From Cognatazoarcus halotolerans (GTDB lineage: Bacteria > Pseudomonadota > Gammaproteobacteria > Burkholderiales > Rhodocyclaceae), in contig NZ_WUAF01000002.1 in NCBI RefSeq assembly GCF_009800965.1, positions 108,299 through 172,298 of the forward strand: DNA of 64,000 bases. The letters are read 5' to 3'. How positions within the stretch are numbered: position 1 is the first letter of the stretch; the number at the start of each line of letters is the position of its first letter. Positions 31,623-41,379 of the stretch are shown here, one piece after another. The notes under the pieces were generated by a model. The model made no database searches and was not told the origin of the DNA. It saw only the letters and a program-made list of their open reading frames with translations. Position numbers and translations under genes: made by a program.

Positions 31623-32495
31623 ATGATTCTTTCAGCTCATCGTCGCGCGTTGCTGCGCGGCATTCTTGCCGGCATTGCCGGCACCTGCATGATCTCGCAC
31701 GCGTCGGCCGAGACGGTGCTGCGGGTTTCCGCGATTCCGGACGAGTCGCCGACCGAGCTTCAGCGCAAGTTCGCCCCGCTTGGAACCTACCTGCAGGCCG
31801 AGACCGGGATGCCGGTGAAGTTCGTGCCGGTCACCGATTACGCCGCGGTGGTCGAAGCGCTCGCCAACGGCAAGGTCGACCTCGCCTGGCTGGGCGGCTT
31901 CACCTTCGTTCAGGCGAAGATCCGTACCGGCGGTACTGCGATTCCGTTGGTCCAGCGCAGCGAGGACGCAAGCTTCACCTCGAAGTTCATCACCGCCAGC
32001 GACAAGATCAAGACGCTTGCCGATCTCAAGGGCAAGACTTTTGCCTTCGGTTCGCCGTCGTCGACCTCCGGTCACCTGATGCCGCGCCATTTCCTGGCCG
32101 AAGCCGGGGTCGATGCGGACAAGGATTTCAAGTCTCTTGCGTTTTCCGGCGCGCATGACGCGACTGTTGCGTTCGTGCAGGCCGGCAAGGTCGAGGCCGG
32201 CGCGCTCAACGCCTCGGTGTGGGACAAGCTGGTCGAGCAGAAGAAGGTCGATACCACCAAGGTGCACGTCTTCTACACCACGCCTTCGTACTACGACTAC
32301 AACTGGACGGTGCGCGGTGATCTCGACCCGGTGCTGATCGGCAAGCTGCGCGATGCCTTCCTCAAGCTCGACCCGGCAAACCCCGCGCACAAGGAAATCA
32401 TGGCCCTGCAGCGCGCCAGCAAGTTCATTCCGACCAAGGCAGAGAACTACGCGGGTATCGAAAGTGCCGCGCGTTCGGCCGGTCTGGTCCGCTAA
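31623..32495 (+). CDS. Phosphonate/putative selenate ABC transporter substrate-binding protein
   Basis: Periplasmic binding protein of 290 residues in the PhnD-like (type 2) family, with an N-terminal signal peptide ending in 'MISHASA'. 'LRVSAIPDESPTELQRKFAP' followed by 'VPVTDYAAVVEALANGKVDL' and 'GSPSSTSGHLMPRHFLAEAG' are typical of the subgroup annotated as putative selenate-binding proteins, as I remember it. Phosphonate or another oxyanion is the alternative. It heads a four-gene importer operon. The start at 31623 fits GGGGAG at 31609-31614; a GTG at 31608 is upstream. Confidence 0.82.
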   Translation: MILSAHRRALLRGILAGIAGTCMISHASAETVLRVSAIPDESPTELQRKFAPLGTYLQAETGMPVKFVPVTDYAAVVEALANGKVDLAWLGGFTFVQAKIRTGGTAIPLVQRSEDASFTSKFITASDKIKTLADLKGKTFAFGSPSSTSGHLMPRHFLAEAGVDADKDFKSLAFSGAHDATVAFVQAGKVEAGALNASVWDKLVEQKKVDTTKVHVFYTTPSYYDYNWTVRGDLDPVLIGKLRDAFLKLDPANPAHKEIMALQRASKFIPTKAENYAGIESAARSAGLVR

Positions 32496-32555
32496 GGATG
32501 GCGTGATGGAAGGCGGTCGACCGGTGTCGATCGCCGTTTGGTCTGGATTCGAGCA

Positions 32556-33374
32556 ATGAGTTTCAATCTCGCAGGCGTCAGTGTGGTGCACCGCAATGGC
32601 GCGGTTGCGCTCGAAGACATCAGCCTCCGTGCCGGCCGCGGTGAGCGGATTGCCCTGATCGGGCCGTCCGGTGCCGGCAAGACGACCCTCCTGCGCCTGC
32701 TGGCGGCCAGCCTCAAGCCGACCCGCGGGCAGCTCGAGTTGCTCGATACCCCCGCATGGTCGATCGACGCGCGGGCCCTGCGCAGCTTGCGCGCGCGCAT
32801 CGGCATGGTCCACCAGAGTTCGGCGATCCCGCCGCGCCAGCGTGTCGTCACCGCGGTACTCGCCGGGCGGCTGGGGCGATGGCCGCGCTGGAAGGGGCTG
32901 GTGTCCTGGCTCTATCCGCTCGATCCGGCAGGCGCGCAGCGCGAGCTCGCGCGGCTCGATCTCGGCGAGCGGCTCTTCGATCGCTGCGACAGCCTCTCCG
33001 GTGGTCAGCTGCAACGGGTTGCGCTGGCGCGGGTGCTTTACCAGCAGCCGGAGCTGATCCTTGCCGACGAGCCGGTTTCGGCGCTCGATCCGACGCTCGC
33101 CGAGCTGATCACCCGGCTGCTCAACGAGGAGGCGACACGCCGCGGCGTGGGTCTCGTGGCGAGCCTGCACGCTGTCGACCTGGCCCTGCGATATTTTCCG
33201 CGGGTGGTGGGCGTGCGGGCGGGGCGCATCGCCTTCGATTGCGCCGCCGGGCAGGTCAGCGAAGCGATGCTTGCCGGGCTGTACGGACCTGTGCCCGGGG
33301 CTGCCGGAGAGAACCCCGAGGCCGATCGATCGGCCACGCCGGTTGGCACTGCGGTGCCGCTGATGTGCCGATGA
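32556..33374 (+). CDS. ABC transporter ATPase, PhnC type
   Basis: ATP-binding subunit of 272 residues. Walker A '[16 protein letters not shown]', Q-loop in '[10 protein letters not shown]', signature '[20 protein letters not shown]' and Walker B '[13 protein letters not shown]' are all intact. It follows the binding protein by 60 bp and overlaps the first permease in ATGA (33371-33374). It most resembles PhnC. The C-terminal tail after about residue 230 is low-complexity. Confidence 0.9.
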   Translation: MSFNLAGVSVVHRNGAVALEDISLRAGRGERIALIGPSGAGKTTLLRLLAASLKPTRGQLELLDTPAWSIDARALRSLRARIGMVHQSSAIPPRQRVVTAVLAGRLGRWPRWKGLVSWLYPLDPAGAQRELARLDLGERLFDRCDSLSGGQLQRVALARVLYQQPELILADEPVSALDPTLAELITRLLNEEATRRGVGLVASLHAVDLALRYFPRVVGVRAGRIAFDCAAGQVSEAMLAGLYGPVPGAAGENPEADRSATPVGTAVPLMCR

Positions 33375-34195
33375 GCGTTCGCTCGCTGCGCGACCCGGCG
33401 GCGCTCGGCCGCCTCGGCTGGAGCATTGTTGCGCTGGTCTGTCTGTGGCCGCTGCTGGTCATCGCGCAATTCCGGCCTGGTGCATTGTTCGAGGCCGGCA
33501 ATCTCGATGCGATGGGGCATTTCCTGGCCGGCTTCTGGCCCCCCGAGGTGTCCGGTTTCTTCCTTCAGCTGCTGTGGACCGCAACGCTCGAGACCCTGGC
33601 GATGGCGACCGCCGGCATCGCGCTTGCCTTGCTGCTGGCGGTTCCGCTGTCGTTGGCGGTGACCCGTAGCCTGTCGGCCGCCTCGCTCGCTGGCGGGCGA
33701 CACAGCCTCGTGGTTTCGGCTGTCCGGGCCATGTTGCGCCTGTTGCTGGTGGTGCTTCGCGGGGTGCCCGAGCTGGTCTGGGCGCTGGTCTTCGTGCGTG
33801 TCTTCGGCCTCGGACCGGCAGCCGGCGTGCTCGCCCTGGGGATCACCTATGGCGGGATGCTGGCCAAGGTCTTCTCCGAAATCCTGGAATCCGGCGACCT
33901 GCGTCCGGCGCGTGCGCTGATGGAGGCGGGGAGCGGGCGCACCGGGGCGCTGCTCTATGGGCTCTTGCCCGGGGTGAGCCAGGAGCTGGTTTCCTACACG
34001 GTCTATCGTTGGGAATGCGCGGTGCGCGCTTCCGTGGTGATGGGCTTCGTCGGGGCTGGCGGACTCGGCCAGCTCATGGATCAGTCGATGAAGATGCTCA
34101 ACGGTGGCGAGGCCGCGACCATCCTGGCCACTTTCCTGGTGCTGGTGCTGGGTGCGGACGCGCTTTCCGCCTGGCTGCGCCGGCGGCTCGCCTGA
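33371..34195 (+). CDS. ABC transporter permease 1, PhnE type
   Basis: 274-residue inner-membrane permease with about six segments. The C-terminal '[20 protein letters not shown]' followed by '[18 protein letters not shown]' is the EAA-loop-like end of PhnE-type permeases. It overlaps the ATPase gene by 4 bp and is followed one base later by a second, diverged permease, so the two probably form a heterodimer. Confidence 0.88.
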   Translation: MSVRSLRDPAALGRLGWSIVALVCLWPLLVIAQFRPGALFEAGNLDAMGHFLAGFWPPEVSGFFLQLLWTATLETLAMATAGIALALLLAVPLSLAVTRSLSAASLAGGRHSLVVSAVRAMLRLLLVVLRGVPELVWALVFVRVFGLGPAAGVLALGITYGGMLAKVFSEILESGDLRPARALMEAGSGRTGALLYGLLPGVSQELVSYTVYRWECAVRASVVMGFVGAGGLGQLMDQSMKMLNGGEAATILATFLVLVLGADALSAWLRRRLA

Positions 34196-34196
34196 G

Positions 34197-34997
34197 ATGC
34201 GTGGCATGGACAGTATCCCGCGACCACGACCCTGCCTCACATGCGTGCTCGGTGCGCTGGCCTGCTTCGCGGCGGTGTGGGCGAGCTTCGCGTGGCTCGA
34301 TCTTCCCTTCGGTGAACTGTTCGCCGCTTCCGCGCTGACGGACATGGGGCGCTTCGTTGGCGCCTTTTTCCCGCCCGACCTGTCGCCCGCCTTCCTCGCC
34401 AAGGTCGCGAGCGGAACCCTCGAGACACTGGCGATCTCGGCGATCGGGACGGTGCTGGCGGTGGTTGCAGCGGTGTTCCTGGCCTTGCCGGCCGCCGGAC
34501 GCTTCGGTCTGCCGGCGCGCGCGGGTGCGCGCCTGGTGCTCAATTTCCTGCGCTCCGTGCCCGAACTGGTGTGGGCCACACTGATGGTGCTGCTGGCCGG
34601 GCTGGGGCCCTTTGCCGGTGTGCTGGCGCTGGCGCTGCACACCGCGGGCGTGCTTGGCCGGCTGTTTGCCGAGGCGCTCGAGAACAGCCCGGCGGAGCCC
34701 GAAGCGGCGCTGCGCGAGCTTGGCGCTGGCCCGGTGTCCGCGTTCTGCTATGGCGTCATGCCGCTGGTCGGCGCACAGTGGCTGGCCTATGCGCTGTACC
34801 GCTGGGAGATGAACATCCGCATGGCCGCCATCCTCGGCTTCGTCGGCGCCGGCGGGCTGGGCACGATTCTGTATTACGAGCTGTCCCTCTTCCACGAGGC
34901 CCGGGCCAGCACGGTGATCATCGCCATGCTGGGCCTGTCGGTGCTGGTCGATACGGTCAGCGCGCTGTTCCGGCGCGGCCGCCTCGCCGCGCAGTGA
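34197..34997 (+). CDS. ABC transporter permease 2, PhnE type
   Basis: 266-residue permease, a diverged paralogue of the previous one. It shares the pattern 'RSVPELVWATLMVLLAGLGP' and 'YALYRWEMNIRMAAILGFVG' then 'AGGLGTILYYELSLF'. It ends the ABC importer operon. The 9-residue stretch 'MRGMDSIPR' gives two close ATG starts (34197, 34206). Confidence 0.88.
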   Translation: MRGMDSIPRPRPCLTCVLGALACFAAVWASFAWLDLPFGELFAASALTDMGRFVGAFFPPDLSPAFLAKVASGTLETLAISAIGTVLAVVAAVFLALPAAGRFGLPARAGARLVLNFLRSVPELVWATLMVLLAGLGPFAGVLALALHTAGVLGRLFAEALENSPAEPEAALRELGAGPVSAFCYGVMPLVGAQWLAYALYRWEMNIRMAAILGFVGAGGLGTILYYELSLFHEARASTVIIAMLGLSVLVDTVSALFRRGRLAAQ

Positions 34998-35020
34998 GTA
35001 CCGGCCTGCCGGCGCCTCGC

Positions 35021-35039
35021 TGGCAGATTGTCTGCCAGG
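35021..35039 (+). repeat. 8-bp inverted repeat after the ABC importer
   Basis: Arms 35021-35028 and 35032-35039 with a three-base loop, 24 bp past the permease 2 stop. No T run follows, so it may be an operator or a weak Rho-type stop for the importer. Confidence 0.4.
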
Positions 35040-35115
35040 GTCGTACACTTCGGCTTCGTCTGCCAGCCGATGCCGCTGCAGATTACCCGTCATAACGCAA
35101 GAACGCGGAGTCCCG

Positions 35116-37806
35116 ATGCGAACCGAGCATGCCCCAACGATCCAGCGCGCCGATTACCGGCTGCTTTCCTACACCGTCGATACGGTCGACCTGCATTTCA
35201 GGCTCGATGCCGAAGCGACCGAGGTTCGCAGCCGCATGCTGTGCCTGCGCAACCCCGAAGCCGCGGCCGGGCCGCTGGTGCTCTACGGGGATGCGCTGGA
35301 GCTGGTTTCGCTGACCATCGACGGACGCGAGCCCGCGCCCGAGACGATCCGGCGCAGCAGTGGCGTGATGGCGATCGAGGTCAGCGGTGATCGCATCGAG
35401 GTCGAGGTGGTGACCCGCATCAACCCGACCGCCAACACCGCGCTCTCGGGGCTTTATCGATCCCGCGACGGTCTGTTCACCCAGTGCGAGGCCGAGGGCT
35501 TCCGTCGCATCACCTGGTTTCCGGACCGCCCCGATGTGATGGCCCGCTTTACCGTCACGCTCGAGGGCGAGCGCGCCGCCTATCCGGTGCTGCTCTCCAA
35601 CGGCAACCTGATCGAGGCAGGTAGCCTGCCGGACGGGCGGCATTTCGCGCGCTGGGAAGATCCCTTCCCGAAGCCTTCCTACCTGTTCGCCCTGGTCGCC
35701 GCGCCGCTGGTCGCGCTGGAGCGTCGCGAACGCACGTCGTCGGGGCGCGAGGTGCTGCTGCAGGTGTGGGTAGAGGAGGGCAATCTTGACCGTGCTGGCC
35801 ACGCGATGGATTCGCTGGTCCATTCGATGCGCTGGGACGAAGAGACCTTCGGGCTCGAGCTCGACCTTGACCGCTACATGATCGTCGTGGCTTCGGACTT
35901 CAACATGGGGGCGATGGAGAACAAGGGTCTCAACATCTTCAACGCCAAGTACGTGCTGGCCAAGCCCGAGACGGCCACCGATTTCGATTACGAAGGTGTC
36001 GAGAGCGTGGTTGCCCACGAGTATTTCCACAACTGGACCGGCAACCGGGTGACCTGCCGCGATTGGTTTCAGCTCACCCTCAAGGAAGGGCTGACGGTCT
36101 TCCGCGATCAGCAGTTCTCGGCCGACATGCTCGCCGCGGCGGCGGGCGAGGCCGGTGCCGAGTCGGCCCGTGCGGTGCAGCGCATCAGCAACGTACGCGG
36201 GCTGCGTGCGGCGCAGTTCCCCGAGGATGCGGGGCCGATGGCCCACCCGATCCGCCCGGACAGCTACCAGGAGATCAACAATTTCTACACCGCCACGGTG
36301 TACGAGAAGGGCGCCGAGGTCATCCGCATGCTGCATACCCTGCTGGGGCGCGAGGGTTTCCGCAACGGCATGGATCTTTACTTCAGCTACCACGACGGCC
36401 AGGCGGTCACCTGCGACGATTTCGTCGAATGCATGGCGGAGGCCAACGGCGTCGATCTCGACCTCTTCATGCGCTGGTACGGCCAGGCCGGCACGCCCCG
36501 GCTCCGTGCGGAGGGCCGCTTCGATGCGGCCGACGGCAGCTATACGCTGACACTGTCGCAGCACACCCCGGGCACTCCGGGGCAGGCGGACAAGCAGCCC
36601 TTGCACATTCCCGTGGCGGTCGGCCTGATCGGGCCCGACGGCAAGGATCTGCCGCTGCAGATCGAGGGCGAGCATCATGCGCAGCTGGGCACCCGGGTGC
36701 TCGAGCTCAAGACCGCCGAAGCGAGCTTCCGGTTTGTTGGTTTGCCCGCCGAGCCGGTGCCTTCGCTGCTGCGCGGCTTTTCCGCGCCGGTGATCCTGGA
36801 ACTCGAGGAGGACGAAGCGCGGCTGGCCTTCCGCATGGCGCACGACAGTGATCCCTTCAATCGCTGGGATGCCGCGCAGCGCTACATGGAACGGGTCATC
36901 CTCGCGCAGGCCGGCGAACATGCAGCCGGGCGCAAGATGGTTACGCCGCAGGCGTTCGGCCATGCCTTCAGGGCGCTGCTCGTCGATGAGCGCCTCGACC
37001 CCGCCTATCTTGCGGAGGTGTTGGCGCTACCCTCCGAAGCCTACCTGCTGGACCGCATGAAGCCGGCTGACCCGGCCGCCTTGCGTGCCGCGCTGATCCA
37101 CCTGATGCGCGATCTCGGGCATGCCATGCAGGGCGACTTCCTGAGCCGCTACGCCGACCTCGAGGTGCCCGGACCGTATCGCTACCATCCCGCCGATGCG
37201 GGACGGCGCGCGCTGCGCAACCTGTGTCTGCGTTACATGACCGCGGCCGAAGTCGGCATCGCCTTCGAGCTGGCGCAGCGCCAGTTCGAACACGCCGAAA
37301 ACATGACCGAACGACACGGTGCGCTGCAGGCGCTGACCCAGAGCGTGGCGCCGGGGCGTGAAACTGCGCTGGCGGCCTTCCGTACCGAGTTTGCCGGCGA
37401 TGCGCTGGTGCTCGACAAGTGGCTGGCGCTGCAGGCCACCGCCTGGCGCTGGTCGGAAACGCAGCCGAGCGGGCTCGAACTGGTGCGCGCCCTGATGCAG
37501 GACGAGGCCTTCAGCCTCTCCAATCCGAACAAGGTGTATGCCTTGCTTGGCGGCTTCTTCCGGGGCAATCCGGGCGAATTCCATCGTGACGACGGGGCCG
37601 GCTATGCCTTCTGGGCCGATCAGGTGATCGCGCTCGATGCGCGCAACCCGCAGGTGGCATCGCGCATGGCGCGGGCGCTGGAGAACTGGCAACGCTACAC
37701 GCCCGCGCTGCAGGCGCTCATCAAGGCCGAGATGCAGCGGGTTGCCGCCTGCGAGGCGCTTTCGTCCGACGTGCGGGAAATCGTCGAGAAAGCACTCGGC
37801 GACTGA
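35116..37806 (+). CDS. pepN: Aminopeptidase N (M1 family)
   Basis: Zinc aminopeptidase of 896 residues, cytosolic, removing N-terminal residues from peptides. The exopeptidase motif 'MGAMENKGLNIFN' and the zinc motif 'VAHEYFHNWTGNRVTCR' with the downstream 'LKEGLTVFRDQQF' Glu are intact. Length and the C-terminal helical domain match the E. coli-type PepN. It is transcribed alone or with the short Yip1 gene 104 bp downstream. Confidence 0.96.
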   Translation: MRTEHAPTIQRADYRLLSYTVDTVDLHFRLDAEATEVRSRMLCLRNPEAAAGPLVLYGDALELVSLTIDGREPAPETIRRSSGVMAIEVSGDRIEVEVVTRINPTANTALSGLYRSRDGLFTQCEAEGFRRITWFPDRPDVMARFTVTLEGERAAYPVLLSNGNLIEAGSLPDGRHFARWEDPFPKPSYLFALVAAPLVALERRERTSSGREVLLQVWVEEGNLDRAGHAMDSLVHSMRWDEETFGLELDLDRYMIVVASDFNMGAMENKGLNIFNAKYVLAKPETATDFDYEGVESVVAHEYFHNWTGNRVTCRDWFQLTLKEGLTVFRDQQFSADMLAAAAGEAGAESARAVQRISNVRGLRAAQFPEDAGPMAHPIRPDSYQEINNFYTATVYEKGAEVIRMLHTLLGREGFRNGMDLYFSYHDGQAVTCDDFVECMAEANGVDLDLFMRWYGQAGTPRLRAEGRFDAADGSYTLTLSQHTPGTPGQADKQPLHIPVAVGLIGPDGKDLPLQIEGEHHAQLGTRVLELKTAEASFRFVGLPAEPVPSLLRGFSAPVILELEEDEARLAFRMAHDSDPFNRWDAAQRYMERVILAQAGEHAAGRKMVTPQAFGHAFRALLVDERLDPAYLAEVLALPSEAYLLDRMKPADPAALRAALIHLMRDLGHAMQGDFLSRYADLEVPGPYRYHPADAGRRALRNLCLRYMTAAEVGIAFELAQRQFEHAENMTERHGALQALTQSVAPGRETALAAFRTEFAGDALVLDKWLALQATAWRWSETQPSGLELVRALMQDEAFSLSNPNKVYALLGGFFRGNPGEFHRDDGAGYAFWADQVIALDARNPQVASRMARALENWQRYTPALQALIKAEMQRVAACEALSSDVREIVEKALGD

Positions 37807-37835
37807 GCGCTGCAGGAGGAAACCTTGTCGTCGTG

Positions 37836-37888
37836 CGGACGGTCTCAATGACATGAATGACCGTCCGGGCGTCGGCGGTTTTCGACGC
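37836..37888 (+). repeat. Two tandem hairpins between pepN and the Yip1 gene
   Basis: First stem 9 bp (37836-37844 with 37859-37867), second 6 bp (37869-37874 with 37883-37888). The second is not followed by a T run. They may be a weak terminator or a processing site. Confidence 0.4.
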
Positions 37889-37910
37889 CCCTTGCAAGAG
37901 GAGGTGTGAG

Positions 37911-38507
37911 ATGACGCCTGCAAATCTGCCGGGAATGTTCGTTTCCGAATCGGAAGGCTGGAACGAGATCAACCGGATTCATCCGGGTGTGACGAAGATG
38001 CTCCTCGCCGTGGTGGTGCCGCTGTCCTTGCTGCCGCCGCTGATGTACGCCTACGCCAACATGTTCCATCCGGGGCAGATCTTTCCTGCGATGGAGCCGC
38101 CACTGAGCGGTGGGGAAGCCATGCTGGTCGGCGGCGGCTTCTTCATTGCCGAATTGGTGATGGTGTTCCTGATGGCTGACATGATCCGCCAGATCGCGGC
38201 ATCGCATCGCGTGATCGCCGGCTTCGAGAACACCTTTGCGCTTGCCGCCGTGGCGCCCGCACCACTGTGGCTCGCGTCGCTGATGATGTTCGTGCCGAGC
38301 GTCTGGCTGAGCGTCATCGCCCTCGCCGTGGCATGGGTCGGGTCGGTGGCACTGATCCGCCATGGTGTGCGGCCGCTGCTCCATGTGGCGGACCGCGACC
38401 AGGCAAGGGATATCGCGAGCGGCATCACCATTGCGGGTGTCGTTGGCTGGATCGGCCTGATGGTGGTCATGGCGCTCATGGTCAGCGCCATTATCGGCTG
38501 GCGTTGA
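37911..38507 (+). CDS. Yip1 family membrane protein
   Basis: 198-residue inner-membrane protein with about five segments in the pattern of the Yip1/DUF1282 family: 'EGWNEINRIHPGVTKMLLAV' and 'PLSLLPPLMYAYANMFHPG'. Bacterial function is unknown. It starts at 37911 with AGAGGAGG upstream. No membrane-linked partner is evident nearby. Confidence 0.78.
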   Translation: MTPANLPGMFVSESEGWNEINRIHPGVTKMLLAVVVPLSLLPPLMYAYANMFHPGQIFPAMEPPLSGGEAMLVGGGFFIAELVMVFLMADMIRQIAASHRVIAGFENTFALAAVAPAPLWLASLMMFVPSVWLSVIALAVAWVGSVALIRHGVRPLLHVADRDQARDIASGITIAGVVGWIGLMVVMALMVSAIIGWR

Positions 38508-38562
38508 ACCGCCGGCCCCACGTTTGCTTCCACGGTCGTGGGGTGGCGGGGTTGCGTGTGCC

Positions 38563-38579
38563 GTTAACGATCGGCTAAG
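38563..38579 (+). promoter_or_regulatory. Possible PmrA/QseB-type box
   Basis: Two half sites with a TTAA/CTAA core (38563-38568 and 38574-38579) spaced by five bases, about 210 bp upstream of the response regulator gene. They roughly fit the PmrA/QseB pattern, so autoregulation is conceivable. The match is imperfect. Confidence 0.28.
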
Positions 38580-38790
38580 GAAACGCGTCCAGAATCGTCC
38601 GGATGGCAGGTGGTGTTGTGTCGTATCCCCGTGCCGGTCCGCTGACGCGTCATGTCCGCTGGGCCGGCAAGCTGCGATTCGACGCGTGGCTGTGGCGGGC
38701 ATGACAGACTTGCGGGCGGGCGACCGGAAAATCACCGCCGCGGCGTGACGACAGCGGGTCAGAAGAAGAACATCAAGGGAGATCGTGCGC

Positions 38791-39450
38791 ATGAGGGTGC
38801 TGCTGGTCGAGGACGACCGCCTGCTCGGTGATGGCTTGCAGGCAGGGCTTGCGGATGCCGGTCACGCGGTCGACTGGGTGCGCGACGGAGAAGCCGCGGT
38901 TGCCGCCCTCGGCAGCGAGCGCTTTGCGGCCGTGGTGCTTGATCTTGGCTTGCCCAGGCGTGACGGCCTCTCGGTGCTGGAATGGCTGCGCGGGCAGGGG
39001 GATGACACGCCGGTGCTGATTCTTACCGCCCGTGACGGTGTAGGCGACAGGGTCAAGGGTCTCGATCTGGGTGCGGATGATTATGTGGTCAAACCGTTCG
39101 ACCTCGACGAGATCGCCGCACGTCTTCGCGCATTGGTACGCCGTGCCAATGGCAGGACCCGGCCGCTGGTGCAGCATGGCGGCCTGATACTCGATCCCGC
39201 GGCGCGAAGCGTCACCCTGGACGGCGAGCCGGTGGTACTGACCGGGCGGGAGTTCGAACTCCTGCAGTTGCTGCTCGACAACGCCGGACGCGTACTGACG
39301 CGCCGTACGCTGGAGGAGCAGCTGTACAACTGGGAGGAAGCCGTCGAGAGCAATGCGCTCGAGGTCCATGTGCATCATCTTCGCCGCAAGCTCGGTGCCA
39401 GCCTGATTCGCACCGTTCGTGGCGTTGGCTACATGGTGGATAAGGGCTGA
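38791..39450 (+). CDS. Response regulator, QseB/PmrA type
   Basis: OmpR-family regulator of 219 residues with receiver acidic pair in 'LLVEDDRLL', phospho-acceptor Asp51 in 'AAVVLDLGLPRRDG', Lys in 'DYVVKPFDLDE' and a C-terminal winged helix ending 'TVRGVGYMVDKG'. It precedes its kinase by one base, so they form a pair. The start at 38791 fits AAGGGA upstream; a GTG at 38785 is too close. The stimulus is unknown. Confidence 0.9.
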   Translation: MRVLLVEDDRLLGDGLQAGLADAGHAVDWVRDGEAAVAALGSERFAAVVLDLGLPRRDGLSVLEWLRGQGDDTPVLILTARDGVGDRVKGLDLGADDYVVKPFDLDEIAARLRALVRRANGRTRPLVQHGGLILDPAARSVTLDGEPVVLTGREFELLQLLLDNAGRVLTRRTLEEQLYNWEEAVESNALEVHVHHLRRKLGASLIRTVRGVGYMVDKG

Positions 39451-39451
39451 A

Positions 39452-40852
39452 ATGGTGCGCCCCGCTTCGCAGGCCCTGGGTAGTGCAAAGACATATTCGC
39501 TGCGCAGGCGCCTGCTGCTGTTGATGACCGGTGCGGTGACCCTGATCTGGTTCGCCACCGCAGGCGTCGCTTTCAAGCACACGATCGACGAAGCGGATGA
39601 GGTGTTCGACGCGCAACTGGTGCAGACCGGCGAGCTCCTGCTGGGGATCGTCGCCGGGGCCGATGTGGAGTACGTCGTTCGGGAACTCCAGGAGCACGAG
39701 CATCGCTACCGCGTACCGGTGTTCTACCAGCTGTGGCTGCGCGAGGACGGTCGCGAACGCTTGCTCGCGCGATCTGCAAACGCGCCCGCGGAAGCGGTTG
39801 CGGACAGAACGGGTTTTTCGTCGGTGTTGCTGCAGGACCAGCGGTGGCGCATCTATGTCCGTGACGATGGCAAGCACTATCGCGTGCTTGTTGGTCAACG
39901 CGACTACCTCCGCAGCAAGCTGGCGTATGAGCTGGCGGAACACCTGCTCGTGCCGATGGCGTGGAGTCTGCCGCTGCTGGCGCTGTGCATCTGGTGGGTG
40001 GTGTCGCGGGCCCTGCGGCCGCTCAAGGGGGTGGCCGAAACCGTGGCCGGCATGGACGCCCGCAATCTGGCGCCGCTGCGGCTGGTCGATCGCTGCCCGC
40101 TCGAGATCGGCCCGTTGCTGACGGCGATCGATACCCTTACCGAGCGGGTCGGCCAGGCGATGGAGCAGGAGCGCCGATTCACCGCCGATGCCGCGCACGA
40201 GCTGCGCACACCGCTGGCCGCGCTCAAGGTGCAGGCCCAGGTGGCGGGCCGGACCGCGGATCCGGAGGCGCGCACGCATGCGCTCGCGCAGGTGGTGGCG
40301 GGCGTCGAGCGGATGACGCACCTGGTGCAGCAGCTGCTCACCCTTGCGCGGCTTGAACCGAGCGAAAGCATGCCGACCACACAGTGCGTGGATCTGTCGC
40401 AGGCGGCCGCCGTGGCCTGTGCCGAACTCACACCGCGCGCATTGGCGCGTGAGCAGGTGCTGGAGCTCGATGCGCCCGTTCCTGTCACGGTGCGCATGGC
40501 GCCGGCCTGGGCGGAGATCCTGTTGCGCAACCTCGTCGACAACGCACTGCGATACGGGTGCGATGCGGGGCGCGTCGAGGTGAAGGTCGCCATCGATGCC
40601 GGCGAGGCGCTCATCGAAGTGCGTGACGACGGGCCCGGCGTCGCCCCCGAGCTTCGCGGTCGTTTGCTCGAGCGCTTCTATCGAGGACTGGATGGAGACG
40701 TCGAAGGCTGCGGTCTTGGTCTGTCCATCGTCAGCCGGCTGGTGGAGCTTGCCGGCGCGCGTCTGGGCTTCGCTGATGGCCTTGCGCGCCCCGGCGGATT
40801 CGGGTTGGCGGTGGAGATACGCATCCCGCTGGCCAGCGCAACTCAGTCCTGA
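39452..40852 (+). CDS. Sensor histidine kinase, QseC-like
   Basis: Kinase of 466 residues with two membrane segments (about 30-52 and 165-190) flanking a periplasmic loop, HAMP, HisKA with His249 in 'FTADAAHELRTPLAALK', and ATPase motifs 'LLRNLVDNALRYG', 'VRDDGPGV' and 'GCGLGLSIVSRLVELAGARL'. The partner is the preceding regulator. The last 10 bp overlap the convergent hypothetical gene. Confidence 0.9.
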   Translation: MVRPASQALGSAKTYSLRRRLLLLMTGAVTLIWFATAGVAFKHTIDEADEVFDAQLVQTGELLLGIVAGADVEYVVRELQEHEHRYRVPVFYQLWLREDGRERLLARSANAPAEAVADRTGFSSVLLQDQRWRIYVRDDGKHYRVLVGQRDYLRSKLAYELAEHLLVPMAWSLPLLALCIWWVVSRALRPLKGVAETVAGMDARNLAPLRLVDRCPLEIGPLLTAIDTLTERVGQAMEQERRFTADAAHELRTPLAALKVQAQVAGRTADPEARTHALAQVVAGVERMTHLVQQLLTLARLEPSESMPTTQCVDLSQAAAVACAELTPRALAREQVLELDAPVPVTVRMAPAWAEILLRNLVDNALRYGCDAGRVEVKVAIDAGEALIEVRDDGPGVAPELRGRLLERFYRGLDGDVEGCGLGLSIVSRLVELAGARLGFADGLARPGGFGLAVEIRIPLASATQS

Positions 40853-41265
40853 TCATCGTCGGCCATTTCGTCGTTGCCCTGGGCGTAGAGCAGACTGAGA
40901 CCTTCGGCCCGTGCGCGGCACGCAAAATCGTGCAGTTCGTTCAGGGCCTCACCGCAGCCGGGGTTTCCGGTCACATTGGCCCAGCGGGTGGCAAGGACGT
41001 CGAGATCGTGTCGCGGCAGCGCGGCCAATGCGGCGATGAGCGTCCTGTCGATCTCCGCGATGATTTCGTCGGGGGCCTCTCCATCCAGAACAAGCGCGGC
41101 TTCATAGCCGCCAACCAGCAACATGCCGAGATGGCTGAGCTCGAAATCCGAAAATCCGATCAGCTGCATGCGCGGGATATCGTCCTCGGTGTCCTCGTCT
41201 TCAAATTCAAAAAAGGCTTGTTCGGCGTCCTGCCGGCGCGCAAGTGCAATGTCCAGCCACAACAT
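40843..41265 (-). CDS. Acidic hypothetical protein
   Basis: 140-residue soluble protein that I do not recognise. It is rich in acidic residues ('FFEFEDEDTEDDIPRM') with Leu/Ala-rich helices after residue 45. There is no signal peptide, membrane segment or metal motif. It overlaps the convergent kinase gene by 10 bp and follows the thioredoxin-like gene after 114 bp on the same strand. Confidence 0.6.
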   Translation of the reverse strand: MLWLDIALARRQDAEQAFFEFEDEDTEDDIPRMQLIGFSDFELSHLGMLLVGGYEAALVLDGEAPDEIIAEIDRTLIAALAALPRHDLDVLATRWANVTGNPGCGEALNELHDFACRARAEGLSLLYAQGNDEMADDDQD

Positions 41266-41379
41266 TAGATTCTCTCCCTGGGTTTCCGACCCCGATGCGA
41301 TGCGGCACTTTAATCCATTCGCGGCACGGAAGGCCGAGCATCCCTGTCCGTTCTCGCCGGTGCCCTGGCCAGTGTGCGC

